From NCBI GenBank assembly GCA_000974665.1, contig BBSY01000003.1:682001-746000 (forward strand): a stretch of DNA of 64,000 nucleotides, in the 5' to 3' direction. The notes under the pieces were generated by a model. It was not told the origin of the DNA. It made no database searches and saw only the letters and a program-made list of their open reading frames with translations. Shown piece by piece: positions 26,850 to 34,770 of the stretch. This DNA comes from an alpha proteobacterium U9-1i (GTDB taxonomy: Bacteria; Pseudomonadota; Alphaproteobacteria; Caulobacterales; Aquidulcibacteraceae). Within the stretch, counting starts at the first letter, position 1. The number at the start of each line of letters is the position of its first letter. The position numbers were made by a program, and so were the translations under genes.

Positions 26850-27293
26850 CTAGCTGGCCTGCCCCCGGCTCGAATAGGTCGAAACAATCGAGATACGGCC
26901 CACGGCGCGCTCCCCCAAAGTCTGCACCGCAGCCGCCCTGAACACCTGAAGCGCGAGCGCCTCGTTCAAATGGTTGGGGTCATTTGGGTCGGAGAGCTGA
27001 TTCGCGTGTGACGCGCGCACCAGTGCGTCGCGCAGGAAGTGCGCGTTCTCCCGGGTGCGCCATAAATCGACGCCCTGAGGAATGTCGATGCGGATCGAAA
27101 CGAATAAATAGTTCACCAGCTGGCCGTCTCGAACGACCGGCACCGCCAAATAAGGCGCGTCCATGGACCGGCCGGACTCGCCCGCCTCCGCGCCTTCCGC
27201 CCCCTTGGCCTTACCGTGCGACGACGGTTGCGCGGCGGCCAAGCCGCCCAACAACGTCGAAGCGATCAACGCCATCGCGATCGCGCGTTTCAT
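26850..27293 (-). CDS. Hypothetical periplasmic protein after thiL
   Basis: A 147-residue protein with a signal peptide (AIAMALIASTLLGGLAAAQ) and a compact domain (YLAVPVVRDGQLVNYLFVSI, then DALVRASHANQLSDPNDPNH). The body slightly recalls FliL-type periplasmic domains (membrane-associated, one to two strands of the form PLVVNYLFVxI), but I cannot assign it. It follows thiL by 54 bp on the same strand and may be the last gene of the glyA-rib-nusB-thiL transcript. Confidence 0.75.
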   Translation of the reverse strand: MKRAIAMALIASTLLGGLAAAQPSSHGKAKGAEGAEAGESGRSMDAPYLAVPVVRDGQLVNYLFVSIRIDIPQGVDLWRTRENAHFLRDALVRASHANQLSDPNDPNHLNEALALQVFRAAAVQTLGERAVGRISIVSTYSSRGQAS

Positions 27294-27347
27294 CGAAGGT
27301 CCTCCGAACCGAAGCCCGGAGAGTCCGCCTTTTTGGTTATCGAGGCC

Positions 27348-28337
27348 TTACCGGCCAAGCCGATGGCTGTGGCCCGCGTGGGGGATGCGCAGTTCGACCC
27401 CGCCTGCGCCGACCACACGCACGCCAGCGCCCGCAAAAACGTCGCCGATCAACGATACGTTCGTTCCGCTTTCGCGCGCTGCCTGCATTATTGCTCCGCG
27501 CGCCTCAGGCGCGGCGGTGAACAGCGCCTGGTAGTCGTCGCCGCCGGTGATCATCGCAATGAGCCCGTCCGTGCCGGTTTTGCCGAGGTGGGCATGGCCG
27601 GCGGCGCTCAAGGGCACCGCTTCGGCGTCGATTCGGATCGCGACGCCAGAGGCGCTTGCAAGTTTGCCGGCATCGGTGACGAGACCGTCCGAGACGTCCA
27701 TCGACGCGCGTGCAAACGCGGCGATCGCCCCCGCGAAGCTCATCGGCGGCGACGGCGTTCGATAGGCCGCCCGCACGGCAAGCGCATGAGCGTCCATCTG
27801 TTCGCTCGCGCTCGCGCCAACGATCTCAGGCGTGGCGGTGAGCGAGAGCAAACCAAGGTAGGCGTCGCCAATCACGCCCGTCACCCAGAGATGATCACCG
27901 GGCTTTGCGTCTGATCGAGATGGCGTGCTGGCGCCCAGAGGTTTGCCGAAGGCGGTAATGGAAATCGTTAGCGGACCGGGCGTTGAAGTTGTGTCTCCGC
28001 CAAGCAGAGGCACGTTGAAGGTAAGGAGATCCTCGGCCAAGGCGCGTGCGAAATCGGCGATCTGGGTTGAAGGCCGCTGCTGCGGCCATATCAGCGTCAA
28101 CAACGCGCCAACGGGCTTCGCGCCTTTCGCGGCGATGTCGGACAAATTCACCCGCAATGCCTTCTTCGCCACGCTGCCGACCGGATCGTCTGCGAGAAAA
28201 TGCACGCCTTCAACGATCGCGTCGGTCGTGACAATCAAATCGCCGAGCAACGCCACGTCATCAACAAGATCACGCGCGCCCTCGCCTGCGAGCGGCGCGA
28301 ACAAATTCTTGATGATGTCGAACTCGTCAGCAGGCAT
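27348..28337 (-). CDS. thiL: Thiamine-monophosphate kinase
   Basis: A 329-residue PurM-fold ATP-dependent kinase converting thiamine monophosphate to the active diphosphate. Motifs: DEFDIIKNLFAPLAGEGARD at the N terminus, DDVALLGDLIVTTDAIVEGV and VNLSDIAAKGAKPVGALLTL, VPLLGGDTTSTPGPLTISIT and ASMDVSDGLVTDAGKLASAS. It ends with the usual His-rich tail. It follows nusB by nine bases, the common alphaproteobacterial nusB-thiL pairing. Confidence 0.96.
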   Translation of the reverse strand: MPADEFDIIKNLFAPLAGEGARDLVDDVALLGDLIVTTDAIVEGVHFLADDPVGSVAKKALRVNLSDIAAKGAKPVGALLTLIWPQQRPSTQIADFARALAEDLLTFNVPLLGGDTTSTPGPLTISITAFGKPLGASTPSRSDAKPGDHLWVTGVIGDAYLGLLSLTATPEIVGASASEQMDAHALAVRAAYRTPSPPMSFAGAIAAFARASMDVSDGLVTDAGKLASASGVAIRIDAEAVPLSAAGHAHLGKTGTDGLIAMITGGDDYQALFTAAPEARGAIMQAARESGTNVSLIGDVFAGAGVRVVGAGGVELRIPHAGHSHRLGR

Positions 28338-28346
28338 GGCGGCCGC

Positions 28347-28808
28347 TCACGCTTTCTCCTCGGCGGGGCGTAGATCGCGCGCGCAGGCGTCGAGGGTGGC
28401 GTTTACGAAACCTGGCTCGGGCCCCTCAAAGAACGCTTTGGCAATCTCGACGTACTCATCGATCACGACCGCCGTTGGGATGTCCTTGCGTTGCTCAAGC
28501 TCCACCGCCCCAGCGCGGAGGATTGCACGCGCGACAGCGTCGAGGCGCTCCAACTTCCAACCCTTGTTCAAATGCCTGGCGATGGCGCGGTCGATGGTGC
28601 GCTGGCGATCGACGGCGTTTTCCGTCAACGTCTTGAACAATTCCATGTCGCCTTCGTTATCGAGGCGCGGCGCTTCTTCCGTGCGCGGCAGCTTGCCGGC
28701 GTCGAAATCAGCCGCAACATCAGCCGTCGAAGCGCCCGACATTTCCATCTGGTAAAGCGCTTGCACGGCGGCCAAACGTGCATTCCGACGGAGCGAGAAA
28801 TCCGTCAC
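28347..28808 (-). CDS. nusB: Transcription antitermination factor NusB
   Basis: A 153-residue all-helical protein that with NusE (S10) binds boxA RNA in rRNA antitermination. The N terminus TDFSLRRNARLAAVQALYQM, the middle TENAVDRQRTIDRAIARHLN and the C-terminal AVVIDEYVEIAKAFFEGPEP followed by GFVNATLDACARDL are diagnostic. The start is a GTG at 28808 that overlaps the ribH stop as GTGA; the longer upstream reading is ribH in another frame. Confidence 0.95.
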   Translation of the reverse strand: MTDFSLRRNARLAAVQALYQMEMSGASTADVAADFDAGKLPRTEEAPRLDNEGDMELFKTLTENAVDRQRTIDRAIARHLNKGWKLERLDAVARAILRAGAVELEQRKDIPTAVVIDEYVEIAKAFFEGPEPGFVNATLDACARDLRPAEEKA

Positions 28809-29278
28809 GGCTTCACCTCGGCAAACCGGCGCTTCAACGCAACGACGGAAAGGCAGGCGCGCGTCGCTTCGCCGCCCTTGTCTCCACGGCGGGTATCGGC
28901 GCGCTCTTCGGCCTGGGCGAGCGTATTGACGGTAAGAATGCCGTAGCCGATGGCGAGGCCGTCGCGGATGGAGAGATCCATCAGTCCACGCGCGCTCTCG
29001 CCGCAAACATAATCGTAGTGCGAAGTCTCGCCGCGCACGACGCATCCGAGGCCGATGTAGCCATCATAGGCGCCCGTCTTCGACGCATGATGGATCGCTG
29101 CGGGAATCTCGAATGCGCCTGGCACGATAACGCGATCGAGCGTCGCTTCAGCTTCGGTCGCCGCCGCCTCGGCGCCACGCTGCATCTGATCGGTGACACT
29201 GCGATAGTAGGGCGCGACCACCAGCAGCAGGCGCGCGCCCGGCACTTTGGTCACAGCAGATTTCTCAGCGTCCTTCAC
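28805..29278 (-). CDS. ribH: 6,7-dimethyl-8-ribityllumazine synthase
   Basis: A 157-residue lumazine synthase, which forms large cages and catalyses the penultimate riboflavin step. Motifs: LLLVVAPYYRSVTDQM, VIVPGAFEIPAAIHHASKTG, YIGLGCVVRGETSHYDYVCG and IGYGILTVNTLAQAEER, with the active-site His in the ETSHYD segment. The start is a GTG at 29278 overlapping the ribB stop as GTGA. The downstream nusB is coupled the same way. Confidence 0.96.
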   Translation of the reverse strand: MKDAEKSAVTKVPGARLLLVVAPYYRSVTDQMQRGAEAAATEAEATLDRVIVPGAFEIPAAIHHASKTGAYDGYIGLGCVVRGETSHYDYVCGESARGLMDLSIRDGLAIGYGILTVNTLAQAEERADTRRGDKGGEATRACLSVVALKRRFAEVKP

Positions 29279-30408
29279 GAGCTAAACCCGCGCCAGCCAT
29301 CGATCCTCAAACCGTATCCCTCAAGGCCCACCAATTTGGCCGGCGTGTTCGCGAGCACAACCATGCGCCGCACGCCAAGCTCACGGAGGATTTGCGAGCC
29401 GATGCCGATTACGCGTTGCGCGTTCTCGGCCGCCTGCACGTCGTCGAACTCGACACCCATCAGACGCCGGGACAGCGCATCCGGCAGATACTCGCGAAGC
29501 AGGACAAGAACGCCGCTTCCGGCCTTGTCGATCTCCGCAATCGATCGCTCGACAATACCTGCCCGCTCACCGAAGCCGCCAAGCACGTCGGCGGCGAAAT
29601 CCAGCCGATGCACCCGAACAAGCGCAGCCTTGTTGGCGTCGATTGCGCCCTTCACCAACGCCACGTGTTCGACACCGTCCAAGCGGTTTCGAAACAGAAC
29701 CAGCTTAAAATCACTGCCGCCCCGCACTTCGAACGGCGTCTCGTAGACGCGATCGATAAAGTTCTCGTTGAGCCTGCGATAGGAGATCAAATCCTCGATC
29801 GTGCCGATCTTCAAATTGTGCAACTGCGCGAACGCGACGAGTTCCGGCAATCGCGCCATTGTGCCGTCGTCGTTCATAATCTCGCAGATCACGGCCGCGG
29901 GATTGAGGCCCGCCGCGCGGGAAATATCGACGCTCGCCTCGGTGTGACCAGCGCGCACGAGCGAACCGCCTTCACGCGCCGTCAATGGAAACACATGGCC
30001 CGGTGAAACGATGTCGTCCGCACCTTTGCTGGCGTCAATCGCCACCGCGATTGTATGCGCGCGATCGTGTGCTGAGATGCCGGTCGAAATGCCTTCCTTG
30101 GCTTCGATGGAAACCGTGAAGGCGGTCCGCATACGCGCGGCGTTGCGCGGCGCCATCGGTTCCAGCCCAAGCTCTCGCGTGCGCTCCGGCGTCAGGGCGA
30201 GGCAGATCAACCCGCGCCCATGCTTGGCCATGAAGTTGACCTGTGCCGGCGTCGCGAATTGCGCGGGAATGACCAGATCGCCCTCGTTCTCCCGATCCTC
30301 CGCGTCCACGAGGATGAACATACGCCCTTCGCGCGCCTCTTCGACGATCTCCTCGGTCGAGGAAATCGCACGCTTGAAATCGTCGAGAGGCGAGGCTTGC
30401 GCCGCCAT
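29275..30408 (-). CDS. ribB: 3,4-dihydroxy-2-butanone-4-phosphate synthase with degenerate RibA-like domain
   Basis: A 377-residue two-domain protein. Residues 1 to about 215 are an intact RibB domain (LVDAEDRENEGDLVIPAQFA, AHDRAHTIAVA, GHTEASVDISRAAGLNPAAV, ICEIMNDDGTMAR) making the four-carbon riboflavin precursor. Residues 220-377 align with GTP cyclohydrolase II but have no cysteine at all: where RibA has HSECLTGD and CDC zinc ligands, this protein reads VRVHRLDFAADVLGGFGERA. The second domain therefore cannot be a zinc-dependent cyclohydrolase. Such RibBX-type proteins are known in Proteobacteria. The ATG overlaps the ribE stop as TAATG. Confidence 0.93.
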   Translation of the reverse strand: MAAQASPLDDFKRAISSTEEIVEEAREGRMFILVDAEDRENEGDLVIPAQFATPAQVNFMAKHGRGLICLALTPERTRELGLEPMAPRNAARMRTAFTVSIEAKEGISTGISAHDRAHTIAVAIDASKGADDIVSPGHVFPLTAREGGSLVRAGHTEASVDISRAAGLNPAAVICEIMNDDGTMARLPELVAFAQLHNLKIGTIEDLISYRRLNENFIDRVYETPFEVRGGSDFKLVLFRNRLDGVEHVALVKGAIDANKAALVRVHRLDFAADVLGGFGERAGIVERSIAEIDKAGSGVLVLLREYLPDALSRRLMGVEFDDVQAAENAQRVIGIGSQILRELGVRRMVVLANTPAKLVGLEGYGLRIDGWRGFSS

Positions 30409-31019
30409 TATGTATTTCTCCGCGCGTCAAGGATGCGCGCCACGTAGCGCGCCATCATGTCTGCTTCGAGGTTGACCTTAGACCCTGGCGTCAGTTTCGA
30501 CAAAGTTGTGACCGCCCAGGTGTGCGGAATGATCAGCAAGCCAAAGCCCTCCGGATCGACCTCGTTCACGGTAAGGGAAACGCCCGCCACGGCGATCGAC
30601 CCCTTGGGCGCAATCAAATCTGCGATCTGCAGCGGCGGCTTGATGCGTAGCCGCCAGCCTTCGCCGTCTTGCGTGACGGAAATTACCTCGCCCAGACCAT
30701 CAACATGGCCAAGCACGAAATGGCCGCCCAGTTCGTCACCGGCGCGAAGCGAGCGTTCGAGGTTCACCTTGTCGCCCGTCTTGAGCGAACCAAGCGTGGT
30801 GAGCGCCAGGCTTTCGGCGGCGACCTCGACGACATGGCTCATCGTTTCGCGATGCGCGTTGGTTTCCACCACCGTGAGGCAGCAGCCGTCATGGCTGATG
30901 CTCGCGCCGATTTCGACCGACGCGTGCTCGTAGGGGCTCTCAATGGTGAGGCGCGTGAGCCCTTCGCGGCGCTCGACCGCCTTCACCTCGCCCAGAGCGG
31001 TGACAATTCCCGTGAACAT
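30408..31019 (-). CDS. ribE: Riboflavin synthase, alpha chain
   Basis: A 203-residue enzyme with two tandem lumazine-binding barrels that dismutates lumazine to riboflavin. It starts MFTGIVTALGEVKAVERREG, with ISHDGCCLTVVE in the first barrel and GHFVLGHVDGLGEV opening the second, then KGSIAVAGVSLTVNEVDPEG. It lies 15 bases after ribD and overlaps ribB by one base. Confidence 0.96.
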   Translation of the reverse strand: MFTGIVTALGEVKAVERREGLTRLTIESPYEHASVEIGASISHDGCCLTVVETNAHRETMSHVVEVAAESLALTTLGSLKTGDKVNLERSLRAGDELGGHFVLGHVDGLGEVISVTQDGEGWRLRIKPPLQIADLIAPKGSIAVAGVSLTVNEVDPEGFGLLIIPHTWAVTTLSKLTPGSKVNLEADMMARYVARILDARRNT

Positions 31020-31034
31020 GTGATCCTGCCGCCT

Positions 31035-31691
31035 TCAGGCCCGCTCGTAGCTTTCCCAGAGATCGGGGCCAAGCGCCTGCACCGCAACCCGGCGCCATCG
31101 AGGCGCGTCCGAGAGCCGCGCCAGCGCCAGAGCGCCAAGCGCGGGCCGGCCGTCCGCGCCCAAGAGGATCGGCGCGCGAAACCAGTCGAGGCGGTCGACG
31201 GTGTTCGCCGCGATTAGCGACGCCGCCAATTTGCCACCGCCCTCAACCAGAACGCTTTCCACGTCGAGGGCAGCTAGGCGCTCGAGGACGGCGACCATGT
31301 CGAGGCCGTCGGGGCCAGCCGGCGCTTGCTCCACGCGCACGCCGGCGGCTTCAAGAATGGCGTGCTTCGCCGGGTTCGTGCGTTCGCCGGTGAACACCAC
31401 AAGCGGCGAGGCGCCGTCGAACAATCGCCCCTCCATCGGGATGCCCAAGCGCGACGTCACCACAACACGCAGCGGTTGGCGCTCCGCGGGCGGATCGGTG
31501 CGCGCGAGCAGTGACGGATTGTCGGCGCGCGCGGTCTCGGCCCCGATCATCACCGCGTCATGGGCGGCGCGCATTTGATGCACCATCGCCCGTGAGGCTT
31601 CGCTCGTGATCCACTGGCTCTCACCGCTCGCGGTCGCAATACGACCATCAAGGCTGGTGGCAAGCTTGAGCGTGACGTGCGGGCGGGTCAT
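31035..31691 (-). CDS. ribD: RibD-type pyrimidine reductase, deaminase domain absent
   Basis: A 218-residue protein matching only the C-terminal reductase half of RibD: TLKLATSLDGRIATASGESQ, WITSEASRAMVHQMRAAHDA, VMIGAETARADNPSLLAR and VLVEGGGKLAASLIAAN. Complete RibD is about 360-370 residues with an N-terminal zinc deaminase. That domain does not fit in the 50 bp between this start and the nrdR stop, and the frame upstream only reads through nrdR. The deaminase must be encoded elsewhere. Position between nrdR and ribE is the normal ribD site. Confidence 0.88.
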   Translation of the reverse strand: MTRPHVTLKLATSLDGRIATASGESQWITSEASRAMVHQMRAAHDAVMIGAETARADNPSLLARTDPPAERQPLRVVVTSRLGIPMEGRLFDGASPLVVFTGERTNPAKHAILEAAGVRVEQAPAGPDGLDMVAVLERLAALDVESVLVEGGGKLAASLIAANTVDRLDWFRAPILLGADGRPALGALALARLSDAPRWRRVAVQALGPDLWESYERA

Positions 31692-31741
31692 GAGCAGTTG
31701 TTCAAGTGCCCTCGCGACGCCGCGCGGTCCAGCGGGTTCGC

Positions 31742-32206
31742 TCAGTCCTTGCCGCGCTTTTTGCCGGCTTCCTCGATAAAGTCAGCGAAATCGCCGGTTT
31801 CCTTGAAGTCGCGATAGACCGACGCGTAGCGCACATAGCCGACCGGATCGATCCCCGAAAGCGCGTCCATGACGAGTTCGCCGATCGATTCCGAGGTGAT
31901 CTCGCTTTCGCCCTGGCTCTCTAGCCGGCGGACGATACCGGAGATCATCTGCTCGACCTGGTCGTCCTCAATCGGACGTTTGCGCAGCGCGATGGTGATC
32001 GAGCGCGCCAGCTTGTCGCGGTCAAACGGCACACGACGGCCGGATCGCTTCAACACCGTGAGCTCACGCAATTGCACGCGCTCGAACGTGGTGAACCGCG
32101 AACCACATTTATCGCACTGGCGTCGCCGGCGAATGCAGGCGCCGTCCTCGGTGGGACGGCTGTCCTTCACCTGCGTATCTTCGTTCTGACAGAATGGGCA
32201 GCGCAT
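31742..32206 (-). CDS. nrdR: Transcriptional repressor NrdR
   Basis: A 154-residue repressor of ribonucleotide reductase genes that senses dATP/ATP. The N-terminal zinc ribbon has [20 protein letters not shown] and later [18 protein letters not shown]; the ATP-cone follows ([20 protein letters not shown]). The C terminus ([20 protein letters not shown]) is typical. It precedes ribD by 50 bp, the standard alphaproteobacterial order. Confidence 0.97.
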   Translation of the reverse strand: MRCPFCQNEDTQVKDSRPTEDGACIRRRRQCDKCGSRFTTFERVQLRELTVLKRSGRRVPFDRDKLARSITIALRKRPIEDDQVEQMISGIVRRLESQGESEITSESIGELVMDALSGIDPVGYVRYASVYRDFKETGDFADFIEEAGKKRGKD

Positions 32207-32222
32207 GTTCTTCTAGCGAGTA

Positions 32223-32245
32223 GGGAATAGGGAGTAGCGAGTAGG
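32223..32245. repeat. Left arm of inverted repeat flanking the four-helix-bundle gene
   Basis: A 23-base purine-rich element made of GGGAATAGGGAGT-type units. It is inverted, with one mismatch, at 32571-32593. It sits four bases before the stop codon of the enclosed gene. A further partial copy of the GCGAGTAGG unit lies just to its left, from 32216. Confidence 0.8.
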
Positions 32246-32248
32246 AAT

Positions 32249-32548
32249 TCAGCCTTCCCTGTTGGCCTTTTCCTGAATTGAACGAAGCAGTGCTCGCAGC
32301 ATCCTGCCCGACTCGTCGCAAAGAGTCAGAATTGGTTGAACCTGATTCGATTGCGCAAACCCTAACCATTGAGCCAGCAGAATGTGCGTTTCTAGCTCCT
32401 TGTTTGCCGCGACGGATACAGCCGCGCGACGCCTCTGATTGCTAAGCCCGTACAGCTCAGAAGAAGGAAAATCTCGCGACAGCGCGTAGACCAGTTCGGC
32501 CAGATTCATCGCCGACTGCCACACTTTTAGGTCGCGATAGGAATTCAC
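32249..32548 (-). CDS. Shortened four-helix-bundle (S23/IVP-type) protein
   Basis: A 99-residue protein of the four-helix-bundle family found in 23S rRNA intervening sequences and related to Avd proteins of retroelements. The start NSYRDLKVWQSAMNLAELVY and YGLSNQRRRAAVSVAAN are typical. The family then has about 25 residues (NIAEG loop plus a helix) before SLxELETxL; here Asn49-Lys50 joins directly to ELETHILLAQWLGF, an in-frame internal loss. The fold may be compromised. The start is a GTG at 32548. The gene lies between nrdR and glyA inside inverted repeats and looks like a mobile cassette. Confidence 0.8.
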   Translation of the reverse strand: MNSYRDLKVWQSAMNLAELVYALSRDFPSSELYGLSNQRRRAAVSVAANKELETHILLAQWLGFAQSNQVQPILTLCDESGRMLRALLRSIQEKANREG

Positions 32549-32570
32549 GTCGATCGCGGTTCTCCTACTC

Positions 32571-32593
32571 CCTACTCGCCACTCCCTATTCCC
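32571..32593. repeat. Right arm of inverted repeat flanking the four-helix-bundle gene
   Basis: Reverse complement of the 32223-32245 element with one mismatch. A further ACTCCCTACTC-type unit extends it from 32562. It ends four bases before the glyA stop codon at 32598, so the whole repeat-bounded segment exactly fills the nrdR-glyA gap. Confidence 0.8.
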
Positions 32594-32597
32594 TCAT

Positions 32598-33893
32598 TCA
32601 ATAAATCGGGAAACGAGCCGTCAGCGCTTCCACCTTGGCGGCGACGGCAGTTTCAACCGCTGTGTTGTCGCCGTTCGACTTGGACAGCCCGTCGACCACC
32701 TCGCAGATCAGATCCGCCACCTGGATAAACTCGGCCGGGCCGAAACCGCGCGTCGTGCAGGCCGGCGAGCCGAGCCGGACGCCCGAAGTGATCATCGGCT
32801 TTTCGGTGTCGAAGGGAACGCCGTTCTTGTTGCAAGTGATCAGCGCGCGTTCGAGGCTTTGCTCTGCCGCTTTGCCAGTGGTGCGTTTCGGGCGCATGTC
32901 CACCAACATCAGATGGCTGTCAGTACCGCCGGAGACGACGGCCAACCCGTTCTCGATCAAACGGTTCGCCAGCGCGCGCGCGTTTTCCAGCGTGCGCTTG
33001 GCGTAGAGCTTAAATTCCGGCTGCAACGCCTCGCCGAAGCTTACGGCCTTGGCGGCGATGACGTGCATCAGTGGGCCGCCCTGCAAGCCTGGAAACACGG
33101 CGGAATTGATTTTTTTGCCGATCTCTTCGCTGTTCGAGAGGATCATGCCGCCACGCGGGCCACGCAGCGTCTTGTGCGTAGTCGTGGTCACGATATGCGC
33201 GTGTGGCAACGGCGAGGGATAGACGCCGCCGGCAATCAGGCCGGCATAGTGCGCCATATCCACCATGAGCACGGCGCCGATCTCATCGGCGATTTCGCGG
33301 AAGCGCTTGAAGTCGATCTGGCGCGAATAGGCGCTGGCCCCCGCGAGGATCAGCTTCGGCCGTTCCCGGCGCGCAATCTCGGCGACCTGATCATAGTCGA
33401 TCAAGTGATCGTCCTCGCGCACGCCGTACGCCACCGGGTTGAACCACTTGCCCGAGATATTGACCGGCGAGCCGTGCGTCAGGTGGCCGCCGCAGGCGAG
33501 ATCCATACCCAGGAATTTATCGCCCGGTTGGAGAAGCGCGAAGAACACCGCTTGGTTGGCGTTCGCCCCTGAATGGGGTTGGACATTGGCGAAGCTGCAA
33601 TCAAACAGACGCTTGGCCCGCTCGATGGCGATGCGCTCGACTTCGTCGACGAACTCGCAACCGCCATAATAACGCCGGCCGGGGTAACCCTCGGCGTACT
33701 TGTTGGTCAGCACCGAGCCCTGTGCCTCAAGGACAGCCCGCGAGACAATGTTCTCGGAAGCGATCAACTCGATCTGGTGCTTCTGACGCCCGAGTTCGGC
33801 TGTGATCGCATCATTAACATCTCGATCAGCGCGATCGAGCGCCGCCTCAAAAAACCGATCCCGTTCGGCGGCGCGTCCTGCGGCTTCCGTCAT
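32598..33893 (-). CDS. glyA: Serine hydroxymethyltransferase
   Basis: A 431-residue PLP enzyme interconverting serine and glycine and charging tetrahydrofolate with one-carbon units. Motifs: [60 protein letters not shown] and the PLP-lysine segment [18 protein letters not shown]. The ATG at 33893 ([12 protein letters not shown]) was chosen; upstream codons in the same frame have no similarity. It heads the nrdR-rib-nusB-thiL series, now separated from nrdR by the repeat-bounded cassette. Confidence 0.97.
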   Translation of the reverse strand: MTEAAGRAAERDRFFEAALDRADRDVNDAITAELGRQKHQIELIASENIVSRAVLEAQGSVLTNKYAEGYPGRRYYGGCEFVDEVERIAIERAKRLFDCSFANVQPHSGANANQAVFFALLQPGDKFLGMDLACGGHLTHGSPVNISGKWFNPVAYGVREDDHLIDYDQVAEIARRERPKLILAGASAYSRQIDFKRFREIADEIGAVLMVDMAHYAGLIAGGVYPSPLPHAHIVTTTTHKTLRGPRGGMILSNSEEIGKKINSAVFPGLQGGPLMHVIAAKAVSFGEALQPEFKLYAKRTLENARALANRLIENGLAVVSGGTDSHLMLVDMRPKRTTGKAAEQSLERALITCNKNGVPFDTEKPMITSGVRLGSPACTTRGFGPAEFIQVADLICEVVDGLSKSNGDNTAVETAVAAKVEALTARFPIY

Positions 33894-34100
33894 TTGTTTG
33901 TAACCGGCCTTTTGCTCGAATCCGAGCGCGCAACATAAGGCCTGGCGGGGAGTAAGCAAAGTTGCTCCGCTCACCTGCAAAGCGAATAGTAAAAGTTTGG
34001 GCCAACTGTACTTTTATCTCGCCTATACTTGTCAGACCCGGACTCGCTGGCTTAAATCGCCACGCGAGCGGGCTGTATTTAAAACAAAAAGGCGTCGAGG

Positions 34101-34523
34101 ATGCGCGACGACGAAGACCAGCGGGGGGACGAAACTCTGCGAATGACGACGGATATCGTAGCGTCATTCGTAACCAACAATAAAGTCACGCCCGAACAAC
34201 TCACTGACCTTATCCGATCGGTGCACAGAACCATGGATGCGCTTACGTCCAGCCAGGAGGAGCGGGCGCCGGAGAAGGCGAAGCCCGCAGTGGCGATCAA
34301 CAAGTCAATCACTGACGATTACATCGTTTGTCTGGAAGACGGGAAGAAGTTGAAGATGTTGAAGCGCTATCTGCGCTCGACCTACAATTTGTCCCCCGAC
34401 GATTACCGTCGCAAATGGGGGTTGCCGGCGGACTACCCGATGGTGGCGCCGAATTACGCCGCGCGGCGCTCTGAGTTCGCTAAGCGCATAGGCCTCGGCC
34501 GCGGAGTTCGCCGGAAGGAGTGA
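34101..34523 (+). CDS. mucR: MucR/Ros family transcriptional regulator
   Basis: A 140-residue DNA-binding regulator. The N-terminal oligomerisation part (TTDIVASFVTNNKVTPEQLT, DLIRSVHRTMDALTS) and the C-terminal YNLSPDDYRRKWGLPADYP and VAPNYAARRSEFAKRIGLGR are classical MucR. Only one of the four zinc ligands of Ros remains: Cys77 in VCLEDGKK, with Asp80, Tyr90 and Tyr95 or Asn96 in place of Cys-His-His, so folding is probably zinc-independent or differently ligated. In relatives such proteins bind AT-rich DNA and control cell cycle, envelope and motility. A second possible start is the ATG at 34143. Confidence 0.93.
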   Translation: MRDDEDQRGDETLRMTTDIVASFVTNNKVTPEQLTDLIRSVHRTMDALTSSQEERAPEKAKPAVAINKSITDDYIVCLEDGKKLKMLKRYLRSTYNLSPDDYRRKWGLPADYPMVAPNYAARRSEFAKRIGLGRGVRRKE

Positions 34524-34539
34524 TCACACTCGCCTACGA

Positions 34540-34770
34540 TTACGCGAGCGTCCCTTTACGCGGCGGACGCGGTTCTTGCTTACCGTCCAACGAACCCAAG
34601 GCGCGTTCGAGTTTTCGCAACGCCAACGCGCGAACGTCCGCCAGCGCGGCGTTGGCCGGCGCTTGCACCACCACCTCCACGCCGCTCGCAACGTCGATTG
34701 CGGCGACGCGCTGTGTGTCCCCTATCCGGGTAATTTCAAAGATGACGTCGCTGGGCGCGTCGCCGCTCAC
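34540..34770 (-). CDS. Small conserved protein coupled to hemA (DUF6898-like)
   Basis: A 76-residue protein ([40 protein letters not shown], then [13 protein letters not shown]) that resembles short alphaproteobacterial proteins I recall as DUF6898; the family name is uncertain. The GTG at 34770 overlaps the hemA TGA as GTGA, so it should be translated with hemA. A longer reading from a GTG at 34800 would run 34 bases into hemA. Function unknown. Confidence 0.65.
   Translation of the reverse strand: MSGDAPSDVIFEITRIGDTQRVAAIDVASGVEVVVQAPANAALADVRALALRKLERALGSLDGKQEPRPPRKGTLA

Noticed and set aside
31692-31741. Remains of a RibD deaminase domain upstream of ribD
   Set aside because: Only about 50 bp are available and the open frame continues into nrdR; no zinc motif (HAE, PCxxxGxxPPC) is present.
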